Assembly: GCF_042427745.1 (NCBI RefSeq)
Contig: NZ_JBHMFA010000001.1
Reading direction: 5' to 3' (one strand)
Origin: Algibacter miyuki
GTDB lineage: Bacteria > Bacteroidota > Bacteroidia > Flavobacteriales > Flavobacteriaceae
DNA length: 64,000 nucleotides
Part shown: positions 52,945-61,220 of the stretch, piece after piece
Layout: every line of letters begins with the position of its first letter
How positions within the stretch are numbered: the stretch's first letter is position 1
The notes under the pieces: model-generated
Told to the model about the DNA's origin: nothing
What the model saw: only the letters and a program-made list of their open reading frames with translations
The model's database searches: none
Translations under genes and position numbers: made by a program

Positions 52945-55900
52945 TTATGCTTCGGTTGTATTTCTCACTTTTGTTTGATACTGTACGTTAGGTTTTGTTC
53001 CAACGTGTTCTAACAAGTGATACATACGGTTATCATCTTTAAGTTTTGCAACTTGACTTTCTTTATCATTGATATCTCCAAATACCATCGCTCCACTGCT
53101 ACAAGCTGCAGAACAAGCGGTTTGGAATTCACCATCTTTAATAACACGTCCGTCACGCTTAGCATCAAGAATTGTTTTTTGTGTCATTTGAATACACATA
53201 GAACATTTTTCCATCACACCACGAGAACGTACTACTACGTCTGGGTTTAATACCATACGTCCTAAATCATCATTCATATGATAATCGAACTCATCGTTTC
53301 CGTTATATAAGAACCAGTTGAAACGACGTACTTTATAAGGGCAGTTATTTGCACAATATCTAGTACCTACACAACGGTTATAAGCCATGTGGTTTTGTCC
53401 TTGACGACCGTGTGATGTTGCTGCCACTGGACAAACAGTCTCACAAGGTGCGTGGTTACAATGTTGACACATGATTGGTTGAAAAGCAACTTGCGGATTA
53501 TCCGAAGCATGCTCCATTTCACCAAACTCACTTAATGAGCTACCTAAACCTGAAATATTATCTTTCTTTTCACTATCACCTGCAAAAGATTCTTCAGATG
53601 AATAATATCTATCAATACGCAACCAGTGCATATCTCTACTTCTTCTAACTTCAGTTTTACCAACTACTGGTACATTGTTTTCAGCGTGACAAGCGATAAC
53701 ACATGCCCCACAACCTGTACAAGAGTTTAAGTCGATAGATAAGTTAAAGTGATGTCCAATAGAACGATCAAACTCATCCCATAAATCAACCTCTGGAGAC
53801 GTTACTGGAGTTTCCTGATGGTTTAATGATACCATCGGCATTGGATTCCATGTTTGCTTATCCTTCGTATTGAATATTTCTAAAGTCGTTTCTTTAATAA
53901 TATCACCACGTCCCATTAACGTGTTGTGTAATTGCACTGAGGCAAATTCATGCTCACCAGCAGCAACTTCCACTGTTACGTTTTGCGTTGTGTTGAAGTT
54001 ATGATATAATGCATAGGCGTTAACTCCCGTTTGCATTTCTTCTTTTAAACCTTTTGTTTTACCGTAACCAAATGATAAACCAACCGAACCTTTAGCTTGT
54101 CCTGGTTGAATTAATACTGGTACAGTTAAACTTACACCATTTACAGTAACATTAGCATAACTACCGTTTAACGCGCCGTTTGCAACATGTTTGTTCATTA
54201 AACCAAGTGCTTCTGCATCTGCTTTAGAAACCGTTAAATAGTTATCCCAAGATGTTCTTGTAATAGGATCTGGAAATTCTTGTAACCAAGGGTTGTTGGC
54301 TTGTTGACCATCACCCATTCCTGTTTTAGAATACAATACTAATTCTAAACCAGTTGATTTTGCTGAACCTGCTAAAGCATTCGCTGCAGCTCCACCATTT
54401 ATAGTAGAAGATCCGTTAGAACCACCAGCTACAGTAGTTGAAGTTGAAGATGTTGTAATATACTCATCTTTATCTTCCTTTTTAAGTCCAACACCTACAG
54501 CAGCACCATGAAGCAGTCCACCTACTAAAGTACGATCCTTCTTCTCTTTTAATTCTGTTGTGGTTGTTGTAACCGTTTTAGTTGAAGCATCATTTAAACC
54601 TCCTATTGAAGATCCGTAAACAAACACACCATCGTGTAATGCTTGATTGAATGAATTACCACCTAAAACACTAGAGTTCCAGTTATTCTTAATATAATCA
54701 TGAAACGTTTCCTCACTACCTATCCACTTCAATAAAGCATCTTGAAACTGACGCGTATCAAACAACGGACGAATAGTTGGTTGCATTAATGAATAATGCC
54801 CTTTCTTGATTTCAACATCACCCCAAGATTCTAAATAATGTGGTGCTGCTGCAATATATTCTGATTCTGTTGACGTCTCATCTTCTTTTAAAGAAAACGT
54901 AATAGACAATTCAACCTTTTTTAATCCTTCTAAAAAATCTGAAGATGTTGGTAAGCTATACACTGGGTTAACACCACTCATAATAAGTGCGCCAACTTTA
55001 CCAGCTTTCATATCAGCAACTAATTGATCTACTGCTTTATCGCTACCTTGTCTTGTTTTTATTGGTGTATTAGGATCGAAAGCTTTACTTCCTAAGGCTT
55101 CGTTAATTTCTAATACTAAAGCTTGCGCATTAACGTCCTGTATACCAGAAACGACAACCGCACTACTTCCCGCTTTTTTAAGTTGATTAGCAGCATTTTT
55201 TACAGCCGTATCTAAATGAGCAGGCAATGTTCCAGAAACTGAACCACCAACAACAGCACTATACAATTTAGCTAGTGCTAATTTTTGTTCTGAAGGTGTT
55301 AACGGAAAACGCTTATCTGCATTTGCTCCTGTAAGCGACATATTTGATTCAAACTGAATATGACGAGACATTTTACCATGTGTAGGTACTTTGTTTTTCG
55401 AATATCCTGAATCGAATCCGCCACCTTGCCAATCTCCTAAGAAATCTGCACCAACAGAAACTATAGTCATCGCTTTAGCAAAATCATAATTTGCCAATCC
55501 GCGTTCACCATATTTAGCTTGGTAAGCATCAAGAGCAGCCGATTCTGAAATAGCATCGTATACTACATGACTTACATTACCATATTTATTTTTGAATTCT
55601 GAAATTAATTTATCTGTTGAAGGACTTGCAAAAGTTTGTGTTAATAACACGATACTTTTGTTCGCCGCAGCTAAATCTGATAATTTCTTTGTTGTTTCAG
55701 CATCAAACGTTTCCCATGAAACTGCAGAACCAGCCTTTTTAGGACCTTGAACTCTTAAGCTATCATACAATCCTAAAACCGAAGCATTAACTCTAGCATT
55801 TGCACTACCATTGGTAGCTGCTAAAACATTGTTTTCAATTTTAATTGGACGGCCTTCGCGAGTTTTAACTAAAACACTTGCAAAATCAAAACCATTCGCT

Positions 55901-56199
55901 ACAGTAGTAGCATAATAGTTAGCAACACCAGGAATAATTTCCGTTGGTTGTACTACATAAGGAATTGCTTTTTTAACTGGACCTTCACATGCCGCTAAAG
56001 AAGCTGCAGCAGTACTAAATCCAACATATTTTAAGAAATCGCGACGCGTTGTAGAGCTTTCTTCTAATGTATCTTTATCACCTAAAAATTCATCAGTAGG
56101 AATTTCTGCTACAAACTCGTTTTGTTTTAGCGTCTCAACAATAGAGCTATTTTCGTTTAGCTCTTCAACACTTTTCCAGTATTTCTTGTTTGATGACAT
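52945..56199 (-). CDS. actB: Alternative complex III subunit ActB (molybdopterin oxidoreductase-like, Fe-S)
   Basis: The 1084-residue protein has a Tat-type signal (RRDFLK at 52-57) whose hydrophobic part ends at LAACEG (C71), a lipobox-like site. The middle part resembles molybdopterin oxidoreductases but, as known for ActB, should lack the cofactor. A low-complexity Thr/Ser/Gly stretch lies at about 545-625. The C-terminal part (about 830-1060) carries ferredoxin-type clusters: SCTGCGACVIACHAENN, CQHCNHAPCETVCPVAATS, GTRYCANNCPYK and CSMCIQMTQ. It takes electrons from quinol via ActC and passes them to ActA. It is 71 nt after actA. Confidence 0.94.
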   Translation of the reverse strand: MSSNKKYWKSVEELNENSSIVETLKQNEFVAEIPTDEFLGDKDTLEESSTTRRDFLKYVGFSTAAASLAACEGPVKKAIPYVVQPTEIIPGVANYYATTVANGFDFASVLVKTREGRPIKIENNVLAATNGSANARVNASVLGLYDSLRVQGPKKAGSAVSWETFDAETTKKLSDLAAANKSIVLLTQTFASPSTDKLISEFKNKYGNVSHVVYDAISESAALDAYQAKYGERGLANYDFAKAMTIVSVGADFLGDWQGGGFDSGYSKNKVPTHGKMSRHIQFESNMSLTGANADKRFPLTPSEQKLALAKLYSAVVGGSVSGTLPAHLDTAVKNAANQLKKAGSSAVVVSGIQDVNAQALVLEINEALGSKAFDPNTPIKTRQGSDKAVDQLVADMKAGKVGALIMSGVNPVYSLPTSSDFLEGLKKVELSITFSLKEDETSTESEYIAAAPHYLESWGDVEIKKGHYSLMQPTIRPLFDTRQFQDALLKWIGSEETFHDYIKNNWNSSVLGGNSFNQALHDGVFVYGSSIGGLNDASTKTVTTTTTELKEKKDRTLVGGLLHGAAVGVGLKKEDKDEYITTSSTSTTVAGGSNGSSTINGGAAANALAGSAKSTGLELVLYSKTGMGDGQQANNPWLQEFPDPITRTSWDNYLTVSKADAEALGLMNKHVANGALNGSYANVTVNGVSLTVPVLIQPGQAKGSVGLSFGYGKTKGLKEEMQTGVNAYALYHNFNTTQNVTVEVAAGEHEFASVQLHNTLMGRGDIIKETTLEIFNTKDKQTWNPMPMVSLNHQETPVTSPEVDLWDEFDRSIGHHFNLSIDLNSCTGCGACVIACHAENNVPVVGKTEVRRSRDMHWLRIDRYYSSEESFAGDSEKKDNISGLGSSLSEFGEMEHASDNPQVAFQPIMCQHCNHAPCETVCPVAATSHGRQGQNHMAYNRCVGTRYCANNCPYKVRRFNWFLYNGNDEFDYHMNDDLGRMVLNPDVVVRSRGVMEKCSMCIQMTQKTILDAKRDGRVIKDGEFQTACSAACSSGAMVFGDINDKESQVAKLKDDNRMYHLLEHVGTKPNVQYQTKVRNTTEA

Positions 56200-56270
56200 A
56201 TTATATCTGAATTACTTCTTTTATTATTACTTATAGTTTCCCGCTTTCGCGAAAAAGAGAAATCATTTTT

Positions 56271-57608
56271 TTAGTAGTGGCACTTACCACATTCTAATCC
56301 GCCCATTTGAGCAGCTGTCAAGTTATCAACACCATATTTCTTAGATAACTCTTCGTGTATCTTCGTGTAATATGCGTTATCTTTTACGTTAACATCTGTT
56401 TGTCTATGACAGTTAATACACCATCCCATAGTTAATGGAGCGTGTTGGTAAACTTCTTCCATTTCTTGAACTGGCCCGTGACATGTTTGACATTCAACAC
56501 CAGCAACTGTTACGTGTTGTGAGTGGTTAAAGTAAGCAAAATCTGGTAAGTTATGAATACGAACCCATTTAACTGGTTCCGATTCTCCGGTGTACTTTTG
56601 TTCCGTATCATCCCATCCAGCAGCAGCATAAAGCTTTTTAATTTCGCCGTCGTAGAATTCTTTAGAATACTCTGGAGATGTTTCGCCGTTATATTCATAA
56701 ACCGATTTATGACAGTTCATACAAACATTTAACGATGGCACACCTGATGTTTTACTAACTCTTGCAGAAGAGTGACAGTATTTACAATCGATACCATTAT
56801 CACCAGCATGTATTTTATGCGAAAAGTGAATTGGCTGTACTGGTTGGTAACCTTGATCTACACCTATTTGAGATAAATAGCCGTAAACAAAATACGCACT
56901 AGATAACAAAAAGAAGATAGCAACAACCATTACTAAAAATTGGTTTTGCACAAATGCTTTCCAAATTGGAGTTCTTTCTGAAGCTTCTGGCAATTCAATA
57001 TTTTGAGCAGTAGCAAAACGACGTAATGTTTTGTTTACTAAATATAATCCAGCAGCTAAAAGAATAAATAATATTGCTAAAGCACCTAATATAATTTCGT
57101 TTGAAATTCCACCAGTATCAGAATTTGCTTGAACAGCAACAGCACCTCCAGCAGGAGCGGCAGGAGCTTTCTTTTCTTCAGCAGTATAAGCTAATATATT
57201 GCTAATATCATCATCTGATAATTGAGGGAAAGCTGTCATTGCAGCACTACCATACTCGTTGTACACTTTGTTTGCATAAGCATCTCCAGATTTGATAACA
57301 CCTGAACTGTTACGAATCCATGCGTCAATCCAAGTACGATCTAAACCTTGCTCGTCAGACAAACGTGCCTCTACATGTCGTAGAGCTGGACCTGTCATCT
57401 TCTTATCTAATTGATGACATGCCGCACAATTGGCATTAAATAAAGATTTCCCTTTTGCAGGATCGCCTTCTTGAGCAGAAAGAGCTGTTGTAAACGCTAA
57501 TAAAATAATTAAGCTGAAACTAAGAGTGTTTTTACTTAATATACGGTGAATCACCTGTCTCATATTGTTGGTTAAATTAACTTCTAAACTTTGGTATGAT
57601 TTTTTCAT
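56271..57608 (-). CDS. actA: Alternative complex III multiheme cytochrome ActA
   Basis: With the ATG at 57608 (a TTG two codons upstream is less likely) the product is 445 residues. Six CxxCH heme sites are visible: CAACH at 61-65 in an N-terminal class I cytochrome domain, then CKYCH, CMNCH, CQTCH, CINCH and CGKCH in the C-terminal multiheme part. Two hydrophobic segments, one near the start (about 28-46) and one after the first heme domain (about 165-190), plus a third near 215-235, suggest membrane anchoring. ActA passes electrons out of the complex. It is the first gene of the operon and has a consensus-like promoter 42 nt upstream. Confidence 0.93.
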   Translation of the reverse strand: MKKSYQSLEVNLTNNMRQVIHRILSKNTLSFSLIILLAFTTALSAQEGDPAKGKSLFNANCAACHQLDKKMTGPALRHVEARLSDEQGLDRTWIDAWIRNSSGVIKSGDAYANKVYNEYGSAAMTAFPQLSDDDISNILAYTAEEKKAPAAPAGGAVAVQANSDTGGISNEIILGALAILFILLAAGLYLVNKTLRRFATAQNIELPEASERTPIWKAFVQNQFLVMVVAIFFLLSSAYFVYGYLSQIGVDQGYQPVQPIHFSHKIHAGDNGIDCKYCHSSARVSKTSGVPSLNVCMNCHKSVYEYNGETSPEYSKEFYDGEIKKLYAAAGWDDTEQKYTGESEPVKWVRIHNLPDFAYFNHSQHVTVAGVECQTCHGPVQEMEEVYQHAPLTMGWCINCHRQTDVNVKDNAYYTKIHEELSKKYGVDNLTAAQMGGLECGKCHY

Positions 57609-57649
57609 ATACAAATTATAGAAAAAAATACAGTTAAAAAAATCTCTCG

Positions 57650-57680
57650 CAAAAGTAGTATTAAAAGTCGATTTTAGAAA
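57650..57680 (-). promoter_or_regulatory. Promoter of the act-cta operon (TTTC-N19-TACTTTTG)
   Basis: On the minus strand TTTC (57680-57677), 19 nt, then TACTTTTG (57657-57650). The spacing equals the other strong promoters in the window. It would serve about 11.6 kb of respiratory genes. Confidence 0.65.
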
Positions 57681-57754
57681 TAATAGAGCTACGATAATTA
57701 ATAATTTAGAGGGATTCTAAATAACAAATAAACCAAAAATAAATTTATAACGTA

Positions 57755-57762
57755 TACATTTG
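57755..57762 (+). promoter_or_regulatory. Putative -7 element of the SPOR gene
   Basis: TACATTTG matches TAnnTTTG and lies 19 nt before the ATG at 57782. No TTTG at the -33 position. It is divergent from the act promoter. Confidence 0.4.
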
Positions 57763-57781
57763 TACAAAATATTTGGAAACA

Positions 57782-58180
57782 ATGATCGCAATAAAATTGA
57801 AAATCAAACAACTAAGCCTTATAGGGCTTTTACTCACCTCTACTATTACTTTTTCACAGGCGTCAAATGTCACTATAAATCAAGATAAGAACATTTCTGT
57901 TTTATTAGATTTGAAAAAAGAAATGAATAAAAATGAACACAGTTCTGATCGTTACAAGATTCAAATTTATTCTGGTAATCGTGCTGACGCTCAAAGTGCA
58001 AAAAACAATTTTAATGAGGCTTTTGGAGAATGGGAACCTTCAATTGAATACGAAACACCAAACTTTAAAATTTGGGCAGGAAATTTTGTAACACGTTTAG
58101 AAGCAGACAGAGCCCTTAAGAAAATAAAAAACAAATTCCCAAGTGCATTTATCTTTAAACCTAAAAAGGAAAAAAACTAA
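57782..58180 (+). CDS. Exported SPOR-domain protein
   Basis: This 132-residue protein has a signal peptide (about 1-26, ending TITFSQ) and a C-terminal SPOR domain (about 57-127; RYKIQIYSGNRADAQSAKNN, then FKIWAGNFVTRLEADRALKK). SPOR domains bind denuded septal peptidoglycan, so a periplasmic role around cell division or wall turnover is likely. The ATG at 57782 is preferred over an in-frame TTG at 57773. It is a single-gene unit, divergent from the act operon and followed by a strong terminator. Confidence 0.87.
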   Translation: MIAIKLKIKQLSLIGLLLTSTITFSQASNVTINQDKNISVLLDLKKEMNKNEHSSDRYKIQIYSGNRADAQSAKNNFNEAFGEWEPSIEYETPNFKIWAGNFVTRLEADRALKKIKNKFPSAFIFKPKKEKN

Positions 58181-58208
58181 CGCGCTAACATTACCTTTTA
58201 AATACAAC

Positions 58209-58253
58209 AAAACCGCCTTACTCTTTGTTCAAAAAACATAGTAAGGCGGTTTT
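58209..58253. terminator. Terminator after the SPOR gene
   Basis: AAAACCGCCTTACT (58209-58222) and AGTAAGGCGGTTTT (58240-58253) form a perfect 14-bp stem followed by a T run on the plus strand; it may also serve the minus-strand gene ending at 58322. Confidence 0.85.
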
Positions 58254-58321
58254 TTTTTAGAATACACTGTATTAATAACATGATATTACTCCAGTTAATT
58301 ATCTATTCTTATAATTGTAAA

Positions 58322-58663
58322 TTAACCCGAATAAGTTAACGTATCCACCTTAGCCACAGGCACCACTTTTTTAATCTCAGTAATTTTTTTCTCCATCATT
58401 CGACGGTTTAAAAACAGCTCGCTATCTCCTACAACTTCATTAGTAACCGATTTAATAAACTTAAAATAAGGATCACCACGTTCCGTAGTTAAGCGTATAT
58501 AACACTTATTATTAAAAGCTTGTTGTTTGAATAATTCTAACTTTTGTAAACACTGAAATTTTGAAGAACAACCTGTGCTTATAAAACTAATATGTTTAGA
58601 ATCTGTTTTTAAAAAGAAGCGATATACCCCTTCCTTATCTGTAAATATTTTAAATAATGGCAT
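58322..58663 (-). CDS. YegP/DUF1508-like small protein
   Basis: The 113-residue protein resembles the YegP/DUF1508 fold: FKIFTDKEGVYRFFLKTDS at the start (compare the family's F-x-x-x-x-D-x-x-G-x-Y-R-F) followed by SSKFQCLQKLELFK, and a second divergent half (YIRLTTERGDPYFKFIKS). No signal peptide or catalytic motif is visible. DUF1508 proteins have no settled function. The likeness is by eye and the second repeat is weak. Confidence 0.6.
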   Translation of the reverse strand: MPLFKIFTDKEGVYRFFLKTDSKHISFISTGCSSKFQCLQKLELFKQQAFNNKCYIRLTTERGDPYFKFIKSVTNEVVGDSELFLNRRMMEKKITEIKKVVPVAKVDTLTYSG

Positions 58664-59080
58664 TTGAACATGTTTTAAATAACTGGGGGTAATATTTAAG
58701 ACACCCTAAACTGAAAACAGTCACATGTAAACCACACGAAATCAGAGATATTACGATATGTAATGTAAAATAATAGTTCATGTACAGATAATGTAAGATT
58801 AGTTTTTCGATGTGTACACGAAGATTATTTCCGATACATGAAAACATTATAACATTAGAGAAGAAAAACCGCTTATACTAACTTAATACGAACTGTTTTT
58901 AATATGAATAGCCTTCAGAATTAAGAAAATAATTCTGAAGGCTATTCTAATTTTTCAACGACACCAAGCATGTTCTCATTTCTAACAACATGTTGGTTTT
59001 CTATTTATTAACACTAGAAGAAGTTCTATTGACAAAATAAATCTCAAACAAACTTACTTTTTCAAACAAGACAGAAATGT
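58664..59080. other. Gene-free stretch with an 18-bp perfect hairpin
   Basis: The 417-nt gap holds no convincing gene; a 65-codon frame at 58650-58847 overlaps the YegP-like gene and looks random. The clear structure is an inverted repeat with arms 58906-58923 and 58930-58947 (GAATAGCCTTCAGAATTA and its exact complement) around a 6-nt loop, followed on the plus strand by TAATTTTTC. It probably terminates the ferredoxin transcript. Confidence 0.6.
58906..58947. terminator. Long perfect hairpin after the ferredoxin gene
   Basis: An 18-bp perfect stem with a 6-nt loop lies 134 nt past the ferredoxin stop codon. The U tract on the minus strand is poor, so termination efficiency is uncertain. Confidence 0.55.
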
Positions 59081-59410
59081 CTAGCTTTCTGGAGCCAATT
59101 CCACTTCTAAACCTTCCATTTCAGGCGTCATCTGTATTTGGCAACCTAAACGGCTATTATCTTTAACATCGAAAGCTTCAGACAACATAGCTTCTTCATC
59201 ATCACCCATCTCTGGCAATTCAGTTTCGCTTAATACGTAACATTGACAAGAAGCACACATCGCCATACCACCACAAATACCAATGGTTCCTTCGGGTGCT
59301 AACTCATACGATCGTACAACTTCCATTAAATTCATAGCCATATCTGTAGGGGCTACAATTTCGTGGGTTACACCGTCTCTATCTGTAATTTTAATATTTA
59401 TATCTTCCAT
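59081..59410 (-). CDS. [2Fe-2S] ferredoxin, adrenodoxin type
   Basis: The 109-residue electron carrier has the cluster cysteines C46, C52, C55 (CGGMAMCASCQC) and C90 (RLGCQIQM), the adrenodoxin/ISC Fdx spacing; C57 is an extra cysteine. Such ferredoxins support iron-sulphur assembly or P450-type reactions. It lies upstream of, and in the same direction as, nothing obviously linked, but the Mrp-NifU iron-sulphur genes are adjacent, which favours a role in cluster assembly (inference). A TAAATTTG -7-like box is at 59463-59456. Confidence 0.9.
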   Translation of the reverse strand: MEDINIKITDRDGVTHEIVAPTDMAMNLMEVVRSYELAPEGTIGICGGMAMCASCQCYVLSETELPEMGDDEEAMLSEAFDVKDNSRLGCQIQMTPEMEGLEVELAPES

Positions 59411-59455
59411 GTTGTAATTTGTAATGCTATCTGTGATACGTCATGTTTCGTGCCA

Positions 59456-59463
59456 CAAATTTA
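59456..59463 (-). promoter_or_regulatory. Putative -7 element of the ferredoxin gene
   Basis: TAAATTTG on the minus strand matches TAnnTTTG, 46 nt before the ATG. No convincing -33 box. Confidence 0.4.
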
Positions 59464-59524
59464 AGTTTTACTCCTTTATTTTAACACCTTTTATTGAACA
59501 AAATAAAAACTATTGTAAAAAATA

Positions 59525-59559
59525 AAGAATCTTCAAAATTTTTCAATTCGAAGATTCTT
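59525..59559 (-). terminator. Terminator after the NifU-type gene
   Basis: AAGAATCTTC (59525-59534) and GAAGATTCTT (59550-59559) pair over 10 bp; on the minus strand a T-rich tract follows (TTTATTTTTT). Confidence 0.65.
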
Positions 59560-59604
59560 AAATTCAATTTTAATCGTGTCTTTTAAATAAATCAAAATAT
59601 GAAA

Positions 59605-59850
59605 CTATGCTTCAATATTGATTACTTTTTCAATTTTAGGCGCGTATTTTTTTATAGTCATTTCCACACCAGACTTTAGTGTCATTTGATTCACAGAACA
59701 ACCAACACAAGCCCCTTGAAGCTGTACTTTTACAAGTGTATCATTATCTTCAATAGATAATAATGAAATATCGCCACCGTCACTTTGCAAAAACGGACGA
59801 ATTTCTTCTAAGGCTTTTTCTACATTTACTTTTACTTCTTCGCTGGTCAT
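59605..59850 (-). CDS. NifU C-terminal-domain iron-sulphur scaffold protein
   Basis: This 81-residue protein is a lone NifU C-terminal domain (Nfu type) with EIRPFLQSDGGDISLL and the cluster-binding pair C48-x-x-C51 in GACVGCSVNQMTLKSG. It carries and transfers [4Fe-4S] clusters. It starts 4 nt after the mrp stop codon, so the two are co-translated and probably act together in cluster delivery. Confidence 0.93.
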   Translation of the reverse strand: MTSEEVKVNVEKALEEIRPFLQSDGGDISLLSIEDNDTLVKVQLQGACVGCSVNQMTLKSGVEMTIKKYAPKIEKVINIEA

Positions 59851-59854
59851 AACT

Positions 59855-60991
59855 TTATTTTTTTGGTGCTGAACATCCAGCCATTGTTGTAATTTTTATA
59901 GCTTCAGTAGGCGGTAAATCTTCATTTCTGTTTACCACTTCTTGCACTACGTTTTGGGTTAACTTTTCAAAAGCTTCTCCTATTGGAGTTCCCGATTGTA
60001 ATGCTGCTGGACGACCAACATCACCAGCTTCACGAATACTTTGTACTAGCGGCAACTCGCCTAAAAACGGTACGTTCAAATCTTCTGCTAAGTTCTTTGC
60101 ACCTTCTTTTCCGAAGATAAAATATTTATTATCTGGCAATTCTGCTGGAGTAAAGTACGCCATATTTTCAATGATTCCTAAAACAGGAACATTTATACTT
60201 TCCTGTTGAAACATAGCAACTCCTTTTTTAGCATCTGCTAAAGCTACAGTTTGCGGAGTACTTACCACAACTGCACCTGTAATAGGTAAAGATTGCATGA
60301 TACTTAAATGAATATCGCCTGTTCCTGGAGGTAAATCTAAAAGTAAAAAGTCTAACTCGCCCCAATGTGCATCAAAAATCATTTGATTTAATGCTTTTGC
60401 AGCCATTGGTCCACGCCATACTACCGCCTGATCGGGTTGTGTAAAAAAGCCAATAGACAATACTTTAACTCCGTAATTTTCTACAGGTTTCATTTTAGAC
60501 TTTCCACCAATATTTACAGCTAAAGGTTTTTCGTTAGCCACATCGAACATAATTGGAATCGATGGTCCATAAATATCAGCATCTAAAATACCAACCTTAA
60601 AGCCCATTTTAGCTAAAGTAACCCCTAAATTTGCCGTTACTGTAGATTTTCCAACACCACCTTTTCCTGATGCTACGGCAACTATATTTTGAATTCCAGG
60701 AATTGGATTCCCTTTTATCACGTTTGCCTTAGGTTTTGCTTGCGCTTCTACCTTTAGGTTAATAGTAATTTTTGCTTTTTCGTAAACTTTCTCGTGGATG
60801 GTTTTTAAAATATCCACCTCGGTACGTTTTTTAGCTTGTAAACTTGGGTTTGTTATGGTAATATCCACAATAACCTCGTCGCCAAAAGTAACCACGTTTT
60901 TTACAGCACCACTTTCAACCATATTCTGTCCTTCACCAGGCACCGTTATAGATTCAAGCGCTTTTAATATATCTTGTTTGTCTAATTTCAT
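59855..60991 (-). CDS. Mrp/NBP35-family iron-sulphur carrier ATPase
   Basis: The start at 60991 gives a 378-residue protein beginning MKLDKQDILKALESITVPG, the usual N-terminus, and is supported by a promoter about 70 nt upstream; a longer frame to 61141 would run through that promoter. An N-terminal MIP18/DUF59 domain (about 5-85) precedes the P-loop ATPase with the deviant Walker A GKGGVGKST (109-117) and the downstream DLPPGTGDIHLS. The CxxC pair that usually binds the bridging cluster after the ENM-Y motif is absent (ENMAYFTPAELPDNKY); only a cysteine near the C-terminus (AGCSAPKK) remains. It delivers or loads Fe-S clusters in the cytosol, alongside the NifU gene. Confidence 0.92.
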   Translation of the reverse strand: MKLDKQDILKALESITVPGEGQNMVESGAVKNVVTFGDEVIVDITITNPSLQAKKRTEVDILKTIHEKVYEKAKITINLKVEAQAKPKANVIKGNPIPGIQNIVAVASGKGGVGKSTVTANLGVTLAKMGFKVGILDADIYGPSIPIMFDVANEKPLAVNIGGKSKMKPVENYGVKVLSIGFFTQPDQAVVWRGPMAAKALNQMIFDAHWGELDFLLLDLPPGTGDIHLSIMQSLPITGAVVVSTPQTVALADAKKGVAMFQQESINVPVLGIIENMAYFTPAELPDNKYFIFGKEGAKNLAEDLNVPFLGELPLVQSIREAGDVGRPAALQSGTPIGEAFEKLTQNVVQEVVNRNEDLPPTEAIKITTMAGCSAPKK

Positions 60992-61061
60992 CTGTATTTT
61001 ACTAATAAAACAGGTCTCTAATACGTTAGACGACCTTTTAGTTGAGAATAATTCTAAAGGG

Positions 61062-61092
61062 CAAAGATAAATAATATCGTTGGAAGTGGAAA
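61062..61092 (-). promoter_or_regulatory. Promoter of mrp-nifU (TTTC-N19-TATCTTTG)
   Basis: On the minus strand TTTC (61092-61089), 19 nt, then TATCTTTG (61069-61062). It decides the mrp start in favour of 60991. Confidence 0.65.
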
Positions 61093-61220
61093 CACCTAAG
61101 TTAGAAGATTTAACTATGTTGAGATAGGGTTTAATTATCAAACCTAATTTTTAAACATTTGAATTTTAAAATGGTATAATTTATGTGGTGTAATTATAAC
61201 ATTTTAACCCCGCTCTGTTC

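Noticed and set aside
58650..58847. 65-codon minus-strand frame
   Set aside because: It overlaps the YegP-like gene start, has random-looking composition and no start signals.
60992..61141. Fifty-residue N-terminal extension of the Mrp protein
   Set aside because: It runs through a good promoter (61062-61092) and has no family resemblance.
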